Below, one piece after another: positions 1 through 7,421 of a stretch of DNA of 17,766 nucleotides (position 1 is the stretch's first letter; every line of letters starts with the position of its first letter). A program made the position numbers and the translations under genes. Source of the stretch: Verrucomicrobiota bacterium (GTDB lineage Bacteria; Verrucomicrobiota; Verrucomicrobiia; Chthoniobacterales; Xiphinematobacteraceae); assembly GCA_003176035.1 (NCBI GenBank), contig PSRL01000127.1, forward strand, positions 1-17,766. Direction: 5' to 3'. The notes under the pieces are model-generated. The model saw only the letters and a list, made by a program, of their open reading frames with translations. It was not told where the DNA came from and ran no database searches.

Positions 1-612
1 AAGGTCAATTTGCTCCAAAAGTTTTTGGATGGCCTCCGCTCCCATTGCAGCCACAAATGTTTCCCCATAGCGATCCTCAGCTTCTTGAAATTCCGCTTCT
101 GTGAGCAGCTGACAACGTTGCAAATCCGTACTACCCGGGTCGATTACAATGTAGTCCTCATAGTAAATGACTCGTTCGAGCTGTCGGGAAGTCATGTCGA
201 GCATCAACCCGATGCGCGATGGCATGCATTTGTAGAACCAGATGTGGGAAACCGGTACGGCTAATTCGATGTGACCCATTCGATCGCGGCGGACACGGGC
301 CAAAGTGACTTCCACACCACAGCGGTCGCAGACGACTCCTTTATGCTTAATACGCTTGTACTTACCGCAAGAACATTCCCAGTCGCGAGTCGGACCAAAA
401 ATTCGCTCGCAGAATAGGCCACCTTTTTCCGGTTTGAACGTTCGATAATTGATCGTTTCCGGATTTTTAATTTCCCCTTTACTCCATTCACGAATGGCTT
501 CCGGAGAAGCGACGGTGATACTCACCTCATCAAAAGCCTCCTCGTCAATTTCGCCGAGAACTTCGCGAGAGGTAAATTCTTTCATGTTTTCTAATTGGGT
601 TTCGGTAGCCAT
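1..612 (-). CDS. rpoC: DNA-directed RNA polymerase subunit beta' (N-terminal part, cut by window edge)
   Basis: This is the largest catalytic subunit of RNA polymerase, of which only the first 204 codons lie in the window; the frame stays open to base 1. The ATG at 610-612 begins MATETQLENMKEFTSREV. The zinc-ribbon of the beta' clamp is visible as CSCGKYK followed by CDRCGVEV (about residues 71-90), giving the four-cysteine zinc site. After it come RVRRDRMGHIELAVPVSHIW and FYKCMPSRIGLMLDM, the strongly conserved start of the clamp and lid region. The start lies 9 nt beyond the rpoB stop, so the two genes are surely cotranscribed and rpoC has no room for a promoter of its own. No clear Shine-Dalgarno sequence precedes it. 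Identification is certain; only the remainder of the protein is unseen. Confidence 0.98.
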   Translation of the reverse strand, partial: MATETQLENMKEFTSREVLGEIDEEAFDEVSITVASPEAIREWSKGEIKNPETINYRTFKPEKGGLFCERIFGPTRDWECSCGKYKRIKHKGVVCDRCGVEVTLARVRRDRMGHIELAVPVSHIWFYKCMPSRIGLMLDMTSRQLERVIYYEDYIVIDPGSTDLQRCQLLTEAEFQEAEDRYGETFVAAMGAEAIQKLLEQIDL

Positions 613-621
613 CGGTAATAT

Positions 622-3600
622 TTACGCTGCTGCTGCGGTTGCACTCTCCGTAATTTGGGGAGCGGAATTTCCTTCTATTTGTACATCCAGCCCCAAACCT
701 TGCATTTCCTTAATTAAAACATTAAAGGATTCAGGGGTTCCTGCTTGAAGTGAATTGTCACCTTTGACAATGCTTTCATAAATTCGCGTTCGTCCTTGGA
801 CGTCATCCGACTTAACGGTGAGCAGCTCCTGGAGCGTGTAGGCCGCACCGTAAGCTTCCAATGCCCAGACTTCCATTTCTCCGAAGCGCTGCCCTCCATA
901 TTGGGCTTTGCCTCCCAGAGGCTGTTGGGTAACCAATGAGTAAGGTCCAACGGCACGGGCATGGATTTTATCAGCCACTAAGTGGCCGAGTTTCAGCATG
1001 TAGATGTAGCCAACGACCACCTGTTGATCGAAAGGTTCTCCTGTGCAGCCATCGTAAACAGTAGCTTTTCCATTTTCGTTGATCCACGTAAAGCCTTCCT
1101 TCTCTTTGGCTGCTTTCAAATACTCGCGAATTCTATTTTCGGGAATACCATCAAATACCGGAGTAGCCACCTTAAATCCGAGTGCTTTAGCTGCAACTCC
1201 CAGATGTGTCTCCAACACTTGACCCACGTTCATTCGGCTTGGTACGCCCAGCGGATTCAAAACAATGTCCACAGGGGTTCCGTCCGCCAAAAATGGCATG
1301 TCTTCCTCCGGAACAATCTTGGCAACGACACCTTTATTCCCGTGTCGCCCCGCCATCTTATCTCCGACACTTAATTTTCGCTTACTGGCAATGAAGACCT
1401 TCACCTGTTTGATAATACCGGGATCAACATCATCGCCACTTTCAATCCTGCCGAGGTTTTCATCTTTCTCGTTTTCCAGTTCGGTAAAGCGATGTTCGTA
1501 TTGCCCGATAATCTCACGGATTTTATTCCGAATGGGACTCGGATCAATTTCCACATGATCATACACGGAGGCCAATTTGCGCAAAAGCTGTTTGGTAATC
1601 TTACGGTTAGCCGGAATGATGATCTCGCCGGTTTGAGCATTTACCACGTCCAGCGGGATCTTCTCTCCAAGCAGGATATTTGATAACGCCTCTGTCAATT
1701 GCTCATGAAGCTCGTCCTTACGGCGCTTATAGTCCTCTTGAATCATTTTCTGCTGCCGCTTGGACTCGGTAACCGTCATTTTTTGACGTTGCACCTCTTT
1801 TTTTGAAGAAACCTTAACGTCCATGACAATCCCATAGGTGCCCGACGGCACAGTCAAGGAAGTGTCTTTTACATCCGCCGCTTTTTCTCCGAATATAGCA
1901 CGGAGCAGGCGCTCTTCGGGAGCTAACTCCGTCTCGCTCTTTGGAGTAATTTTTCCAACCAAAATATCTCCGGGCTTTACCTCCGCTCCAACTCGAATTA
2001 CTCCGTCAACGCCCAGATCCTGAAGCGCTTCTTCGCTAACATTTGGAATGTCTCGCGTAATTTCTTCCGGGCCTAGCTTGGTATCGCGTGCTCCGATTTC
2101 AAATTCATCAATATGAATGGAAGTATAAATGTCTTCCTTCACAACGCGCTCAGAAATGAGAATCGCGTCTTCGAAGTTATATCCATTCCAAGGCATGAAG
2201 GCCACCAGCACGTTTCGACCAAGAGCCAATTCTCCAGCTTCTGTATTTGGCCCGTCTGCAATTACATCTCCAGCCACAATCGTCTGTCCCTTAGAGACAA
2301 TTGGCTTTTGATTGATACAGGTGCTGCTATTGGAACGGAGAAATTTTCTCAATTCATAGACATAAATTCCGGCTTCCCGATTTGTTTTTAATTTTTTCTT
2401 TGCTTCCGGAATTTCGCCATCTTTCGTAATTATAATTTGCGAAGCCGTAACCGATGCCACTTTACCAGGGCCTTCGGCAACTATAACAGCCCGGGAATCC
2501 CTTGCAACTCGCCCTTCCAAGCCTGTTCCAACCAAAGGCGATTCGGAAACAAGCAATGGTACCCCTTGGCGCTGCATGTTTGAACCCATTAAAGCTCGAT
2601 TGGCATCATCATGCTCCAAGAACGGAATCAGACCGGCTGCAACTGAGACCAGCTGTTTGGGAGAAACATCCATGTATTGGATACGAGATGGCTCCACTTC
2701 AACGAAATCCCCACGGTAACGAGCTGAGACTTTCTCGTCCAATAAAACCCCTTTTTCATCCAGCTTGGCATTTGCTTGAGCAATGTAATAATTCTCATCA
2801 CGGTCCGCACTCAGATAGACCACGTCCTTTTGGACACGACCATTCTGCACTTTTCGATAAGGCGTCTCAATGAACCCAAACTCATTTACCCGAGCAAATG
2901 TGCTCAGCGAATTGATCAAGCCGATATTGGGACCTTCCGGAGTCTCAATTGGACAAATGCGACCGTAATGAGAGGGATGCACATCGCGCACTTCAAATCC
3001 CGCACGGTCCCGACTCAATCCTCCGGGCCCCAGCGCGGAAAGACGTCTTTTATGCGTCAATTCGGATAAAGGATTGGTCTGGTCCATAAATTGACTGAGC
3101 TGAGACCGACCAAAAAAATCACGGATTACGGCACTTAATGACTTTGGATTTACCAACTTAGATGGAGTAATGTGATCCACCCCCACGTCATAAAGCGTCA
3201 TCCGCTCGCGAACCAACCGCTCTGTTCTGGCTAATCCAACCCGGCATTGATTTGCAAGGAGCTCTCCCACCGTTCGCACGCGACGACTCCCCAGGTGATC
3301 GATGTCATCTGTCATTCCTTCGCCCTTGCGCAGTTCTAGTAAATACCTCAACGCAGCAACAAAGTCTTCCTTGATCAAAAGCCGTTCGGACAAATCTATA
3401 TTGATATCGAGCTTTTGATTGATCTTGTGACGACCCACGCGGCCCAAGTCATAGCGTTTAACATCGAAGAACAGCCGCTTGAGCATGCTTCGCGCGTTTT
3501 GCACGGTCGGAGGGTCTCCAGGACGCAATTTTCGGTAGATATCCTTCAAAGCCTCCTCCTCGTCGCGAGCGGAATCTTTTTTGAGGGACTTGATGATCGT

Positions 3601-4470
3601 ATCATCTTCCTTAGTGTCCACGACCGACACAGTCTTGTAACCCAGCGCCATCAGTTGGTTTACGGTGGCTAGATTGAGTGGTTCAAAAGCTCGCGCTACG
3701 GTAATTTCCCCATCCCGAATATCGGAAATCAAAATTTTCGTGCTGATAGTCTCTTCGTCCATCCCCTCAGACAAAGGCAGCTCTTCAATTGTATAGAAAA
3801 GTTTTAAAATATCCTCGTCTTTGCCGTAACCGAGGGCACGAAGAAATGTGGTCGCCAAAAATTTACGGCGGCGTTTGCGGCGATCCAAATACACATAAAG
3901 TAAATCGCTGGTATCGAATTGCACTTCCATCCATGATCCCCTATCCGGAATGATTCGAAACCCATGAAGGAGTTTGCCATTCAGATGGATATTCGTCTCA
4001 AAACAAATTCCTGGTGAGCGATGAAGCTGGCTGACGACCACCCTCTCCGCACCATTTACGACAAAGGTGCCCTGCGGGGTCATCAAGGGGATCTCTCCCA
4101 TGTAAACCTTTTCTTCCTTTGTGAGGCGTTCGTCTTTATATCGAAAGGTCAAATAAAGCGGTGCGCTGTAGGTTTGTCCCTCCCGTTGCGCCTCCATGGA
4201 ACTCATCTTTGGATCGCCTAATTCGTAACTGACGAAATCCAATGAGGATTTTTCTTCAAATCCAAAGATGGGAAAAAATTCTCGAAATATCGCCTGTAGC
4301 CCTACATTTTTCCGTTTGCCAGGCTCCACATCTTTCTGGAAAAATTCCTCATACGATCGAATCTGAAGTTCAATCAGATTCGGAGGCTCAATTGCTTCTT
4401 GGATTTTTCCGAAGTATATTCTTTCAGGCATTTTTTTCGGTTGGTCGGAGTGGGATTGGCGGTTAATCAC
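622..4470 (-). CDS. rpoB: DNA-directed RNA polymerase subunit beta
   Basis: This is the second catalytic subunit of RNA polymerase, 1282 residues from a GTG start. The N-terminus (RIYFGKIQEAIEPPNLIELQ, from about residue 17) matches the protrusion start of the family. The rifampicin pocket is at about 453-500: GRSQLSQFMDQTNPLSE, then THKRRLSALGPGGLSRDRAG, with the aspartate, histidine and serine of drug-sensitive enzymes all present. ETPEGPNIGLINSL follows. The conserved KLSVGDKMAGRHGNKG and the C-terminal GGKAQYGGQRFGEMEVWALE that meets beta' are intact. The length is usual. The start is uncertain: the GTG at 4470 is the longest choice, but an ATG at 4431 would begin MPERIYFGKI, where many homologues begin; neither has a Shine-Dalgarno sequence. 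The protein ends in an alanine-rich tail 9 nt before rpoC. Confidence 0.98.
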   Translation of the reverse strand: MINRQSHSDQPKKMPERIYFGKIQEAIEPPNLIELQIRSYEEFFQKDVEPGKRKNVGLQAIFREFFPIFGFEEKSSLDFVSYELGDPKMSSMEAQREGQTYSAPLYLTFRYKDERLTKEEKVYMGEIPLMTPQGTFVVNGAERVVVSQLHRSPGICFETNIHLNGKLLHGFRIIPDRGSWMEVQFDTSDLLYVYLDRRKRRRKFLATTFLRALGYGKDEDILKLFYTIEELPLSEGMDEETISTKILISDIRDGEITVARAFEPLNLATVNQLMALGYKTVSVVDTKEDDTIIKSLKKDSARDEEEALKDIYRKLRPGDPPTVQNARSMLKRLFFDVKRYDLGRVGRHKINQKLDINIDLSERLLIKEDFVAALRYLLELRKGEGMTDDIDHLGSRRVRTVGELLANQCRVGLARTERLVRERMTLYDVGVDHITPSKLVNPKSLSAVIRDFFGRSQLSQFMDQTNPLSELTHKRRLSALGPGGLSRDRAGFEVRDVHPSHYGRICPIETPEGPNIGLINSLSTFARVNEFGFIETPYRKVQNGRVQKDVVYLSADRDENYYIAQANAKLDEKGVLLDEKVSARYRGDFVEVEPSRIQYMDVSPKQLVSVAAGLIPFLEHDDANRALMGSNMQRQGVPLLVSESPLVGTGLEGRVARDSRAVIVAEGPGKVASVTASQIIITKDGEIPEAKKKLKTNREAGIYVYELRKFLRSNSSTCINQKPIVSKGQTIVAGDVIADGPNTEAGELALGRNVLVAFMPWNGYNFEDAILISERVVKEDIYTSIHIDEFEIGARDTKLGPEEITRDIPNVSEEALQDLGVDGVIRVGAEVKPGDILVGKITPKSETELAPEERLLRAIFGEKAADVKDTSLTVPSGTYGIVMDVKVSSKKEVQRQKMTVTESKRQQKMIQEDYKRRKDELHEQLTEALSNILLGEKIPLDVVNAQTGEIIIPANRKITKQLLRKLASVYDHVEIDPSPIRNKIREIIGQYEHRFTELENEKDENLGRIESGDDVDPGIIKQVKVFIASKRKLSVGDKMAGRHGNKGVVAKIVPEEDMPFLADGTPVDIVLNPLGVPSRMNVGQVLETHLGVAAKALGFKVATPVFDGIPENRIREYLKAAKEKEGFTWINENGKATVYDGCTGEPFDQQVVVGYIYMLKLGHLVADKIHARAVGPYSLVTQQPLGGKAQYGGQRFGEMEVWALEAYGAAYTLQELLTVKSDDVQGRTRIYESIVKGDNSLQAGTPESFNVLIKEMQGLGLDVQIEGNSAPQITESATAAAA

Positions 4471-4757
4471 GTAACAACAAGGAAAAACGGTCCAGGTGAA
4501 TGGAGTGAACGGGGTGAACGGTAAAGGGAACTCAGCGCCAGCTGCAAACGCTGGATAGAACTCGGGAAAAGGTCGAATAGATCAGATAACGGCCAAAAGA
4601 TTTCGGTCACTGTAGCAAATGAGATCAGCAAAATGTTAAATAACAAAACGGATACGCTACTAATCCTCCCACGTTTTATGAGGAAAAGTTGCTGCATCAC
4701 TAATAGGGTTGCTGAGACAGGAGGTCTTCAGAGATTTGGTAATCTGCGGAAATGCGA
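4471..4757 (-). other. rpoB leader / rplL-rpoB spacer with three tandem 9-mers
   Basis: This stretch holds no convincing gene; a 77-codon frame at 4467-4700 has no recognisable content. If the promoter candidate just beyond it is used, it becomes a leader of nearly 300 nt for rpoBC. At 4495-4521 there are three consecutive 9-nt units (plus strand ggtgaatgg, agtgaacgg, ggtgaacgg), ending 24 nt upstream of the GTG start. A short hairpin (5-bp stem, ccagc at 4538-4542 with gctgg at 4550-4554) lies just beyond. In many bacteria the rplL-rpoB spacer holds an attenuator or RNase III site, so a regulatory role is plausible but unproven. Confidence 0.5.
4495..4521. repeat. Three tandem 9-bp units upstream of rpoB
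   Basis: The plus strand reads ggtgaatgg, agtgaacgg, ggtgaacgg without interruption; the second and third units differ only at the first base, and the first unit differs at one internal base. The array is short and could be a slippage product. On the transcribed strand it is a C-rich, ribosome-proximal segment just before the rpoB start. Confidence 0.75.
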
Positions 4758-4785
4758 ATTATACGGAAATTCGGAGCGTACACAA
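4758..4785 (-). promoter_or_regulatory. Candidate sigma70-type promoter for rpoBC
   Basis: On the minus strand a perfect TATAAT (4763 down to 4758) is preceded, after 16 nt, by TTGTGT (4785 down to 4780), which shares only the first three bases with TTGACA. The candidate lies about 290 nt upstream of the rpoB GTG, inside the rplL-rpoB spacer. It overlaps the left arm of the inverted repeat at 4767-4815, so a hairpin in readthrough RNA and an internal promoter would occupy the same DNA. Internal rpoB promoters are known in other bacteria; this one is inferred from sequence only. Confidence 0.4.
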
Positions 4786-4815
4786 GTTATTTTTTAACCA
4801 GGCAGCTCCGAATTT
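4767..4815. repeat. Perfect 11-bp inverted repeat downstream of rplL
   Basis: Arms aaattcggagc (4767-4777) and gctccgaattt (4805-4815) are exact reverse complements around a 27-nt spacer, starting 16 nt past the rplL stop. The spacer itself contains gtta-ttttt-taac, a small inner stem. The arms are not followed by a long U-run on the minus-strand transcript, so it is not a textbook intrinsic terminator. An attenuator or RNA-processing hairpin that sets the ratio of L7/L12 to polymerase is the likeliest reading by analogy with other bacteria. Confidence 0.65.
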
Positions 4816-4831
4816 TGTAAGTTTCTGATAT

Positions 4832-5215
4832 TTACTTGATTTCGACCTTGGCGCCTGCCGCTTCGATCTTTTTCTTGATCTCCTCAGCTTCTTCCTTGGT
4901 CACTCCCTCTTTGATGGATTTGGGGGCACTTTCAACGAGTGCTTTGGCTTCAGCTAAGCCGAGACCGGATACGGCCGCTCGGACTTCTTTAATCACAGCA
5001 ATCTTGTTGCCGCCCGCTTCTTTTAAGACCACATCAAAGGAAGTCTTTTCCTCGGCGGGAGCAGCCGCTCCGCCACCGGCCGGAGCCGCAGCAGCTACTG
5101 CAACCGGGGCTGCAGCGCTCACGCCCCATTTTTCTTCGAGTTTTTTGACGAGCTCGGCTACTTCCAAAACGGTAAGACCACTGAGCTGTTCAACTAAGGT
5201 ATCGGTATTTGCCAT
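4832..5215 (-). CDS. rplL: 50S ribosomal protein L7/L12
   Basis: This is the acidic stalk protein, 127 residues, present as dimers bound to L10 and recruiting translation GTPases to the ribosome. The N-terminal dimerisation helix pair is residues 1-31 (VEQLSGLTVLEVAELVKKLE), followed by an alanine/glycine/proline hinge at about 33-55. The C-terminal globular domain begins at about 57 (KTSFDVVLKEAGGNKIAVIK) and contains VRAAVSGLGLAEAKALVE, the factor-binding surface. The protein ends in KVEIK, as in most homologues. It lies 154 nt downstream of rplJ and about 360 nt upstream of rpoB. No clear Shine-Dalgarno sequence precedes the ATG, which is surprising for such a strongly expressed gene. Identification is certain. 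Confidence 0.98.
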   Translation of the reverse strand: MANTDTLVEQLSGLTVLEVAELVKKLEEKWGVSAAAPVAVAAAAPAGGGAAAPAEEKTSFDVVLKEAGGNKIAVIKEVRAAVSGLGLAEAKALVESAPKSIKEGVTKEEAEEIKKKIEAAGAKVEIK

Positions 5216-5241
5216 ATTTATTTGTAGTTTTGTTCCGTCGC

Positions 5242-5260
5242 GTCCCGAAGCCTTGGGGAC
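5242..5260 (-). other. Short hairpin in rplJ-rplL spacer
   Basis: The plus strand reads gtccc (5242-5246), a 9-nt loop, then gggac (5256-5260), a 5-bp GC-rich stem whose base is 27 nt upstream of the rplL ATG. It could affect translation or processing of the rplL message. The stem is short and chance occurrence is possible. Confidence 0.3.
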
Positions 5261-5369
5261 ATTTAAGTTTCCGCAGCGCTAATTTTGTGCGTTGCCGAAT
5301 CCGACGAGAACTTGTGTGTTCTTTACGTTCGCAGAGCGTGGCTTCCGGGCACCCGCGAAATTCCTATCG

Positions 5370-5891
5370 TCATGTTGAAGGGTTCTCCTTATCGTGCTTG
5401 GCTTGCAAGAGCCGCGCAAGGCTGGCAGCAGGCTCGGCAAGGGTTCGCACCAAGCGGCCTGCAGATGCGTTGAGTACGCCTAAAAATTGAGCGCGCAGCA
5501 CATCGCGAGGAGGTAAATCCGCCAAGGCCTTGATTTGCTCCACACTCAAAATACTATTGTCAAGCACTCCTATTTTGAAAGTGGGTTTTTCGAATTCCGA
5601 GGCAAATGTTTTCAGGATCTTCGCGACAGCGCAAAGGTCCCCTTCTCCGGTAACCAGAGCATTTTGCCCATGGAGGGCGACACTCAATTCCGGCAAATTG
5701 TGAGCCGTGGCAGCACGTGATAAAAAGGTGTTTTTTACCACTTGCAATTGAGCTTGAACTCCTTTTAAACGCTTGCGCAATTCGGCAAAGTGATCCACTC
5801 GCATGCCGGTAAATTCAACTATCAGCAGAAAGGAAGAGTGAATGAATCGATGTCGGATATCTTCGACAATGTTAACTTTTTCGGGCCTCAT
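5370..5891 (-). CDS. rplJ: 50S ribosomal protein L10
   Basis: L10 is the base of the ribosomal stalk; it binds 23S rRNA and carries the L7/L12 dimers. The 173-residue product has the family pattern: an N-terminal region of about 1-100 with LLIVEFTGMRVDHFAELRK and VQAQLQVVKNTFLSRA, a middle segment GQNALVTGEGDLCAVAKILK, and ADLPPRDVLRAQFLGVLNA. The C-terminal helix LVRTLAEPAASLARLLQAK (from about 147) is the L7/L12 docking helix. Length is normal. The ATG at 5891 lies 11 nt after the rplA stop, so an L10 autoregulatory leader of the usual size does not fit directly upstream; any such control would have to act inside rplA or through a leader further away. The assignment is secure. Confidence 0.97.
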   Translation of the reverse strand: MRPEKVNIVEDIRHRFIHSSFLLIVEFTGMRVDHFAELRKRLKGVQAQLQVVKNTFLSRAATAHNLPELSVALHGQNALVTGEGDLCAVAKILKTFASEFEKPTFKIGVLDNSILSVEQIKALADLPPRDVLRAQFLGVLNASAGRLVRTLAEPAASLARLLQAKHDKENPST

Positions 5892-5902
5892 GGGATCAGG
5901 AA

Positions 5903-6604
5903 TTAATTTTTCAGAAAAGGCGCAGGGTCTACCGTTACGCCGGGTGACATGGTTGCGCTCAAAGTAATGTTTTCGACAAATGCCCCCTTGGCTGTCGCCG
6001 GACGGGCCTTCACTACTGCTTCAATTGCTGCAGCAGCATTTTCGATCAACGCATCTTCAGCAAATGAAAACTTCCCGACGGGAAGCGAAGTATTTGCATT
6101 TTTATCCAACTTAAATTCCACTCGACCCGCTTTAACCTCCTGAACGGCCTTTGCAGTATCATCCGTAACGGTTCCGGTTTTTGGGTTTGGCATCTGGCCG
6201 CGGGGCCCTAAAATTTTGCCAAGTTTTCGGACTTCCGCCATAGCAGCCGGCGTGGCAATTGCGACATCAAAGTCAGTAAATCCGGCAGCCACTTTTTTCA
6301 AAAGGTCCTCATATCCGACGTATTCCGCGCCTGCTGCCTGAGCGGCAGTGGCTGATTCTCCCGTGGCAAACACTAAAACACGGACCGATTTTCCACTCCC
6401 ATGAGGAAGAGGGCAAGTCCCACGGACCATTTGGTCGCTCTGTTTCGGGTCCACTCCTAACCTAAATGAGAGCGTGACGGTTTGATCAAATTTTGGTGCC
6501 GGCAAGGTCTTAAGAACCTTGATCGCTTCTCCTAACGGATATTTTTTTTTGCCATCCACCAGTTGGGTAGCAGCACGATAACGTTTACTTCTTTTCTTTT
6601 GCAT
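5903..6604 (-). CDS. rplA: 50S ribosomal protein L1
   Basis: L1 forms the mobile stalk at the E site and moves deacylated tRNA out of the ribosome; in many bacteria it also represses its own operon. The 233-residue product begins MQKKRSKRYRAATQLVDGKK. It shows the family landmarks: FDQTVTLSFRLGVDPKQSDQ (about 39-58), MVRGTCPLPHGSGKSVRV, and ILGPRGQMPNPKTGTVT with the conserved MPNPKTGTV signature near residue 140. The C-terminal lobe GAFVENITLSATMSPGV is also intact. It follows rplK after 67 nt and precedes rplJ by 11 nt. The start codon is the only ATG consistent with homologues. Confidence 0.98.
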   Translation of the reverse strand: MQKKRSKRYRAATQLVDGKKKYPLGEAIKVLKTLPAPKFDQTVTLSFRLGVDPKQSDQMVRGTCPLPHGSGKSVRVLVFATGESATAAQAAGAEYVGYEDLLKKVAAGFTDFDVAIATPAAMAEVRKLGKILGPRGQMPNPKTGTVTDDTAKAVQEVKAGRVEFKLDKNANTSLPVGKFSFAEDALIENAAAAIEAVVKARPATAKGAFVENITLSATMSPGVTVDPAPFLKN

Positions 6605-6671
6605 GATGAGTTGAGCGGTACAGACGCCTTTTAGGCTCCCGCAGATATTGGCCTGTAAAGAACAATGATTC

Positions 6672-7103
6672 TCAGGAAGCCTCCACTATTTCGATGCCGG
6701 CCTGACGAGCGGTCCCAAGCATCATTCTGAAAGCCGCCTCCTCGTCATCCGTATTGAGATCATTGATCTTAATTTTTACAATGTCCATCACCTGCTTCTT
6801 CGTCAGTTTGCCGACCTTAATCTTATTAGGCTCCTTGGAACCTGAAGCAAGCCCGGCTGCTTTCTTCAATAAGACAGCGGCTGGGGGTGACTTTGTGAGA
6901 AAAGTGAAAGATTTGTCTTTGTAGACAGTAAGGACCACCGGCAAAATATCACCGGCTTGTTTTTGCGTCGCAGCATTGAATTCCTTACAAAAAGCCATGA
7001 TATTCACACCCTGTTGACCGAGGGCGGGCCCTATGGGCGGAGCTGGATTTGCCTGCCCAGCAGGGATTTGCAGTTTGATAGTCGCAACAATTTCTTTTGC
7101 CAT
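6672..7103 (-). CDS. rplK: 50S ribosomal protein L11
   Basis: L11 binds the GTPase-associated centre of 23S rRNA together with L10 and takes part in factor binding and the stringent response. The product is 143 residues from the ATG at 7103, beginning MAKEIVATIKLQIPAGQANP. The proline-rich N-terminal domain APPIGPALGQQGVNIMAFCK (21-40) binds thiostrepton in other species, and the RNA-binding C-terminal domain holds GKLTKKQVMDIVKIKINDLN (98-117). The reading frame extends a further 24 codons upstream, but those residues (MIHCPVNDF...) match nothing in the family, so the shorter start is used. It is the first ribosomal gene of the cluster; nusG is not upstream. Confidence 0.97.
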   Translation of the reverse strand: MAKEIVATIKLQIPAGQANPAPPIGPALGQQGVNIMAFCKEFNAATQKQAGDILPVVLTVYKDKSFTFLTKSPPAAVLLKKAAGLASGSKEPNKIKVGKLTKKQVMDIVKIKINDLNTDDEEAAFRMMLGTARQAGIEIVEAS

Positions 7104-7421
7104 GGTAATCGCGCCTGTTTTTATGAATCGGCGAAAAAGGAGATGAGTAAAATCATTTACCGGACAGTGAATCAAGAAAAAAACTCAAATTTTTATGAAA
7201 TCGGCAATTTTCAAGAGCAACTTTATCCTGAAGAACGCAACCGCGTAGAGAGCGGGTTGGAAGCGGGCAATCCAATCTCCATTCAGAGGTGCGTTCCCAT
7301 ACAATCTGGCTGGCCGGACTTGGCTGTCCGCCCAGTTGGCTCTCTCAGAACGTCTGAGCTGCCCCAGTGATTAACTCGCAATGCCTGGTTAATTTAACAA
7401 AGAAGTACTCCGGGCGGCCTC
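7104..7421 (-). promoter_or_regulatory. Leader region of the rplKAJL operon with two tandem hairpins
   Basis: This 318-nt gap has no gene and no tRNA. Two hairpins lie 8 nt apart. The first pairs ctgg-c-cggac (7310-7319) with gtccg-c-ccag (7326-7335) around a 6-nt loop: 9 bp with one mismatch. The second pairs ctcaga (7344-7349) with tctgag (7353-7358) around acg. Neither is followed by a U-run on the minus strand. A weak promoter candidate, TTGCTC then 17 nt then CATAAA, falls at about 7191-7219 on the minus strand; no strong promoter is seen. The hairpins could end the upstream orphan transcript or form a ribosomal-protein-binding leader. Confidence 0.4.

Noticed and set aside
4467..4700. 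77-codon frame on the minus strand between rplL and rpoB
   Set aside because: No recognisable motif, overlaps the leader and the tandem 9-mers, and overlaps the rpoB start; better explained as spacer.
4836..5282. 148-codon frame on the plus strand opposite rplL
   Set aside because: It mirrors the alanine-rich rplL codons and has no independent support; L7/L12 on the other strand is certain.
7104..7175. 24-codon N-terminal extension of rplK
   Set aside because: The added residues match nothing in L11; the conserved MAKEIVATIK start is at 7103.
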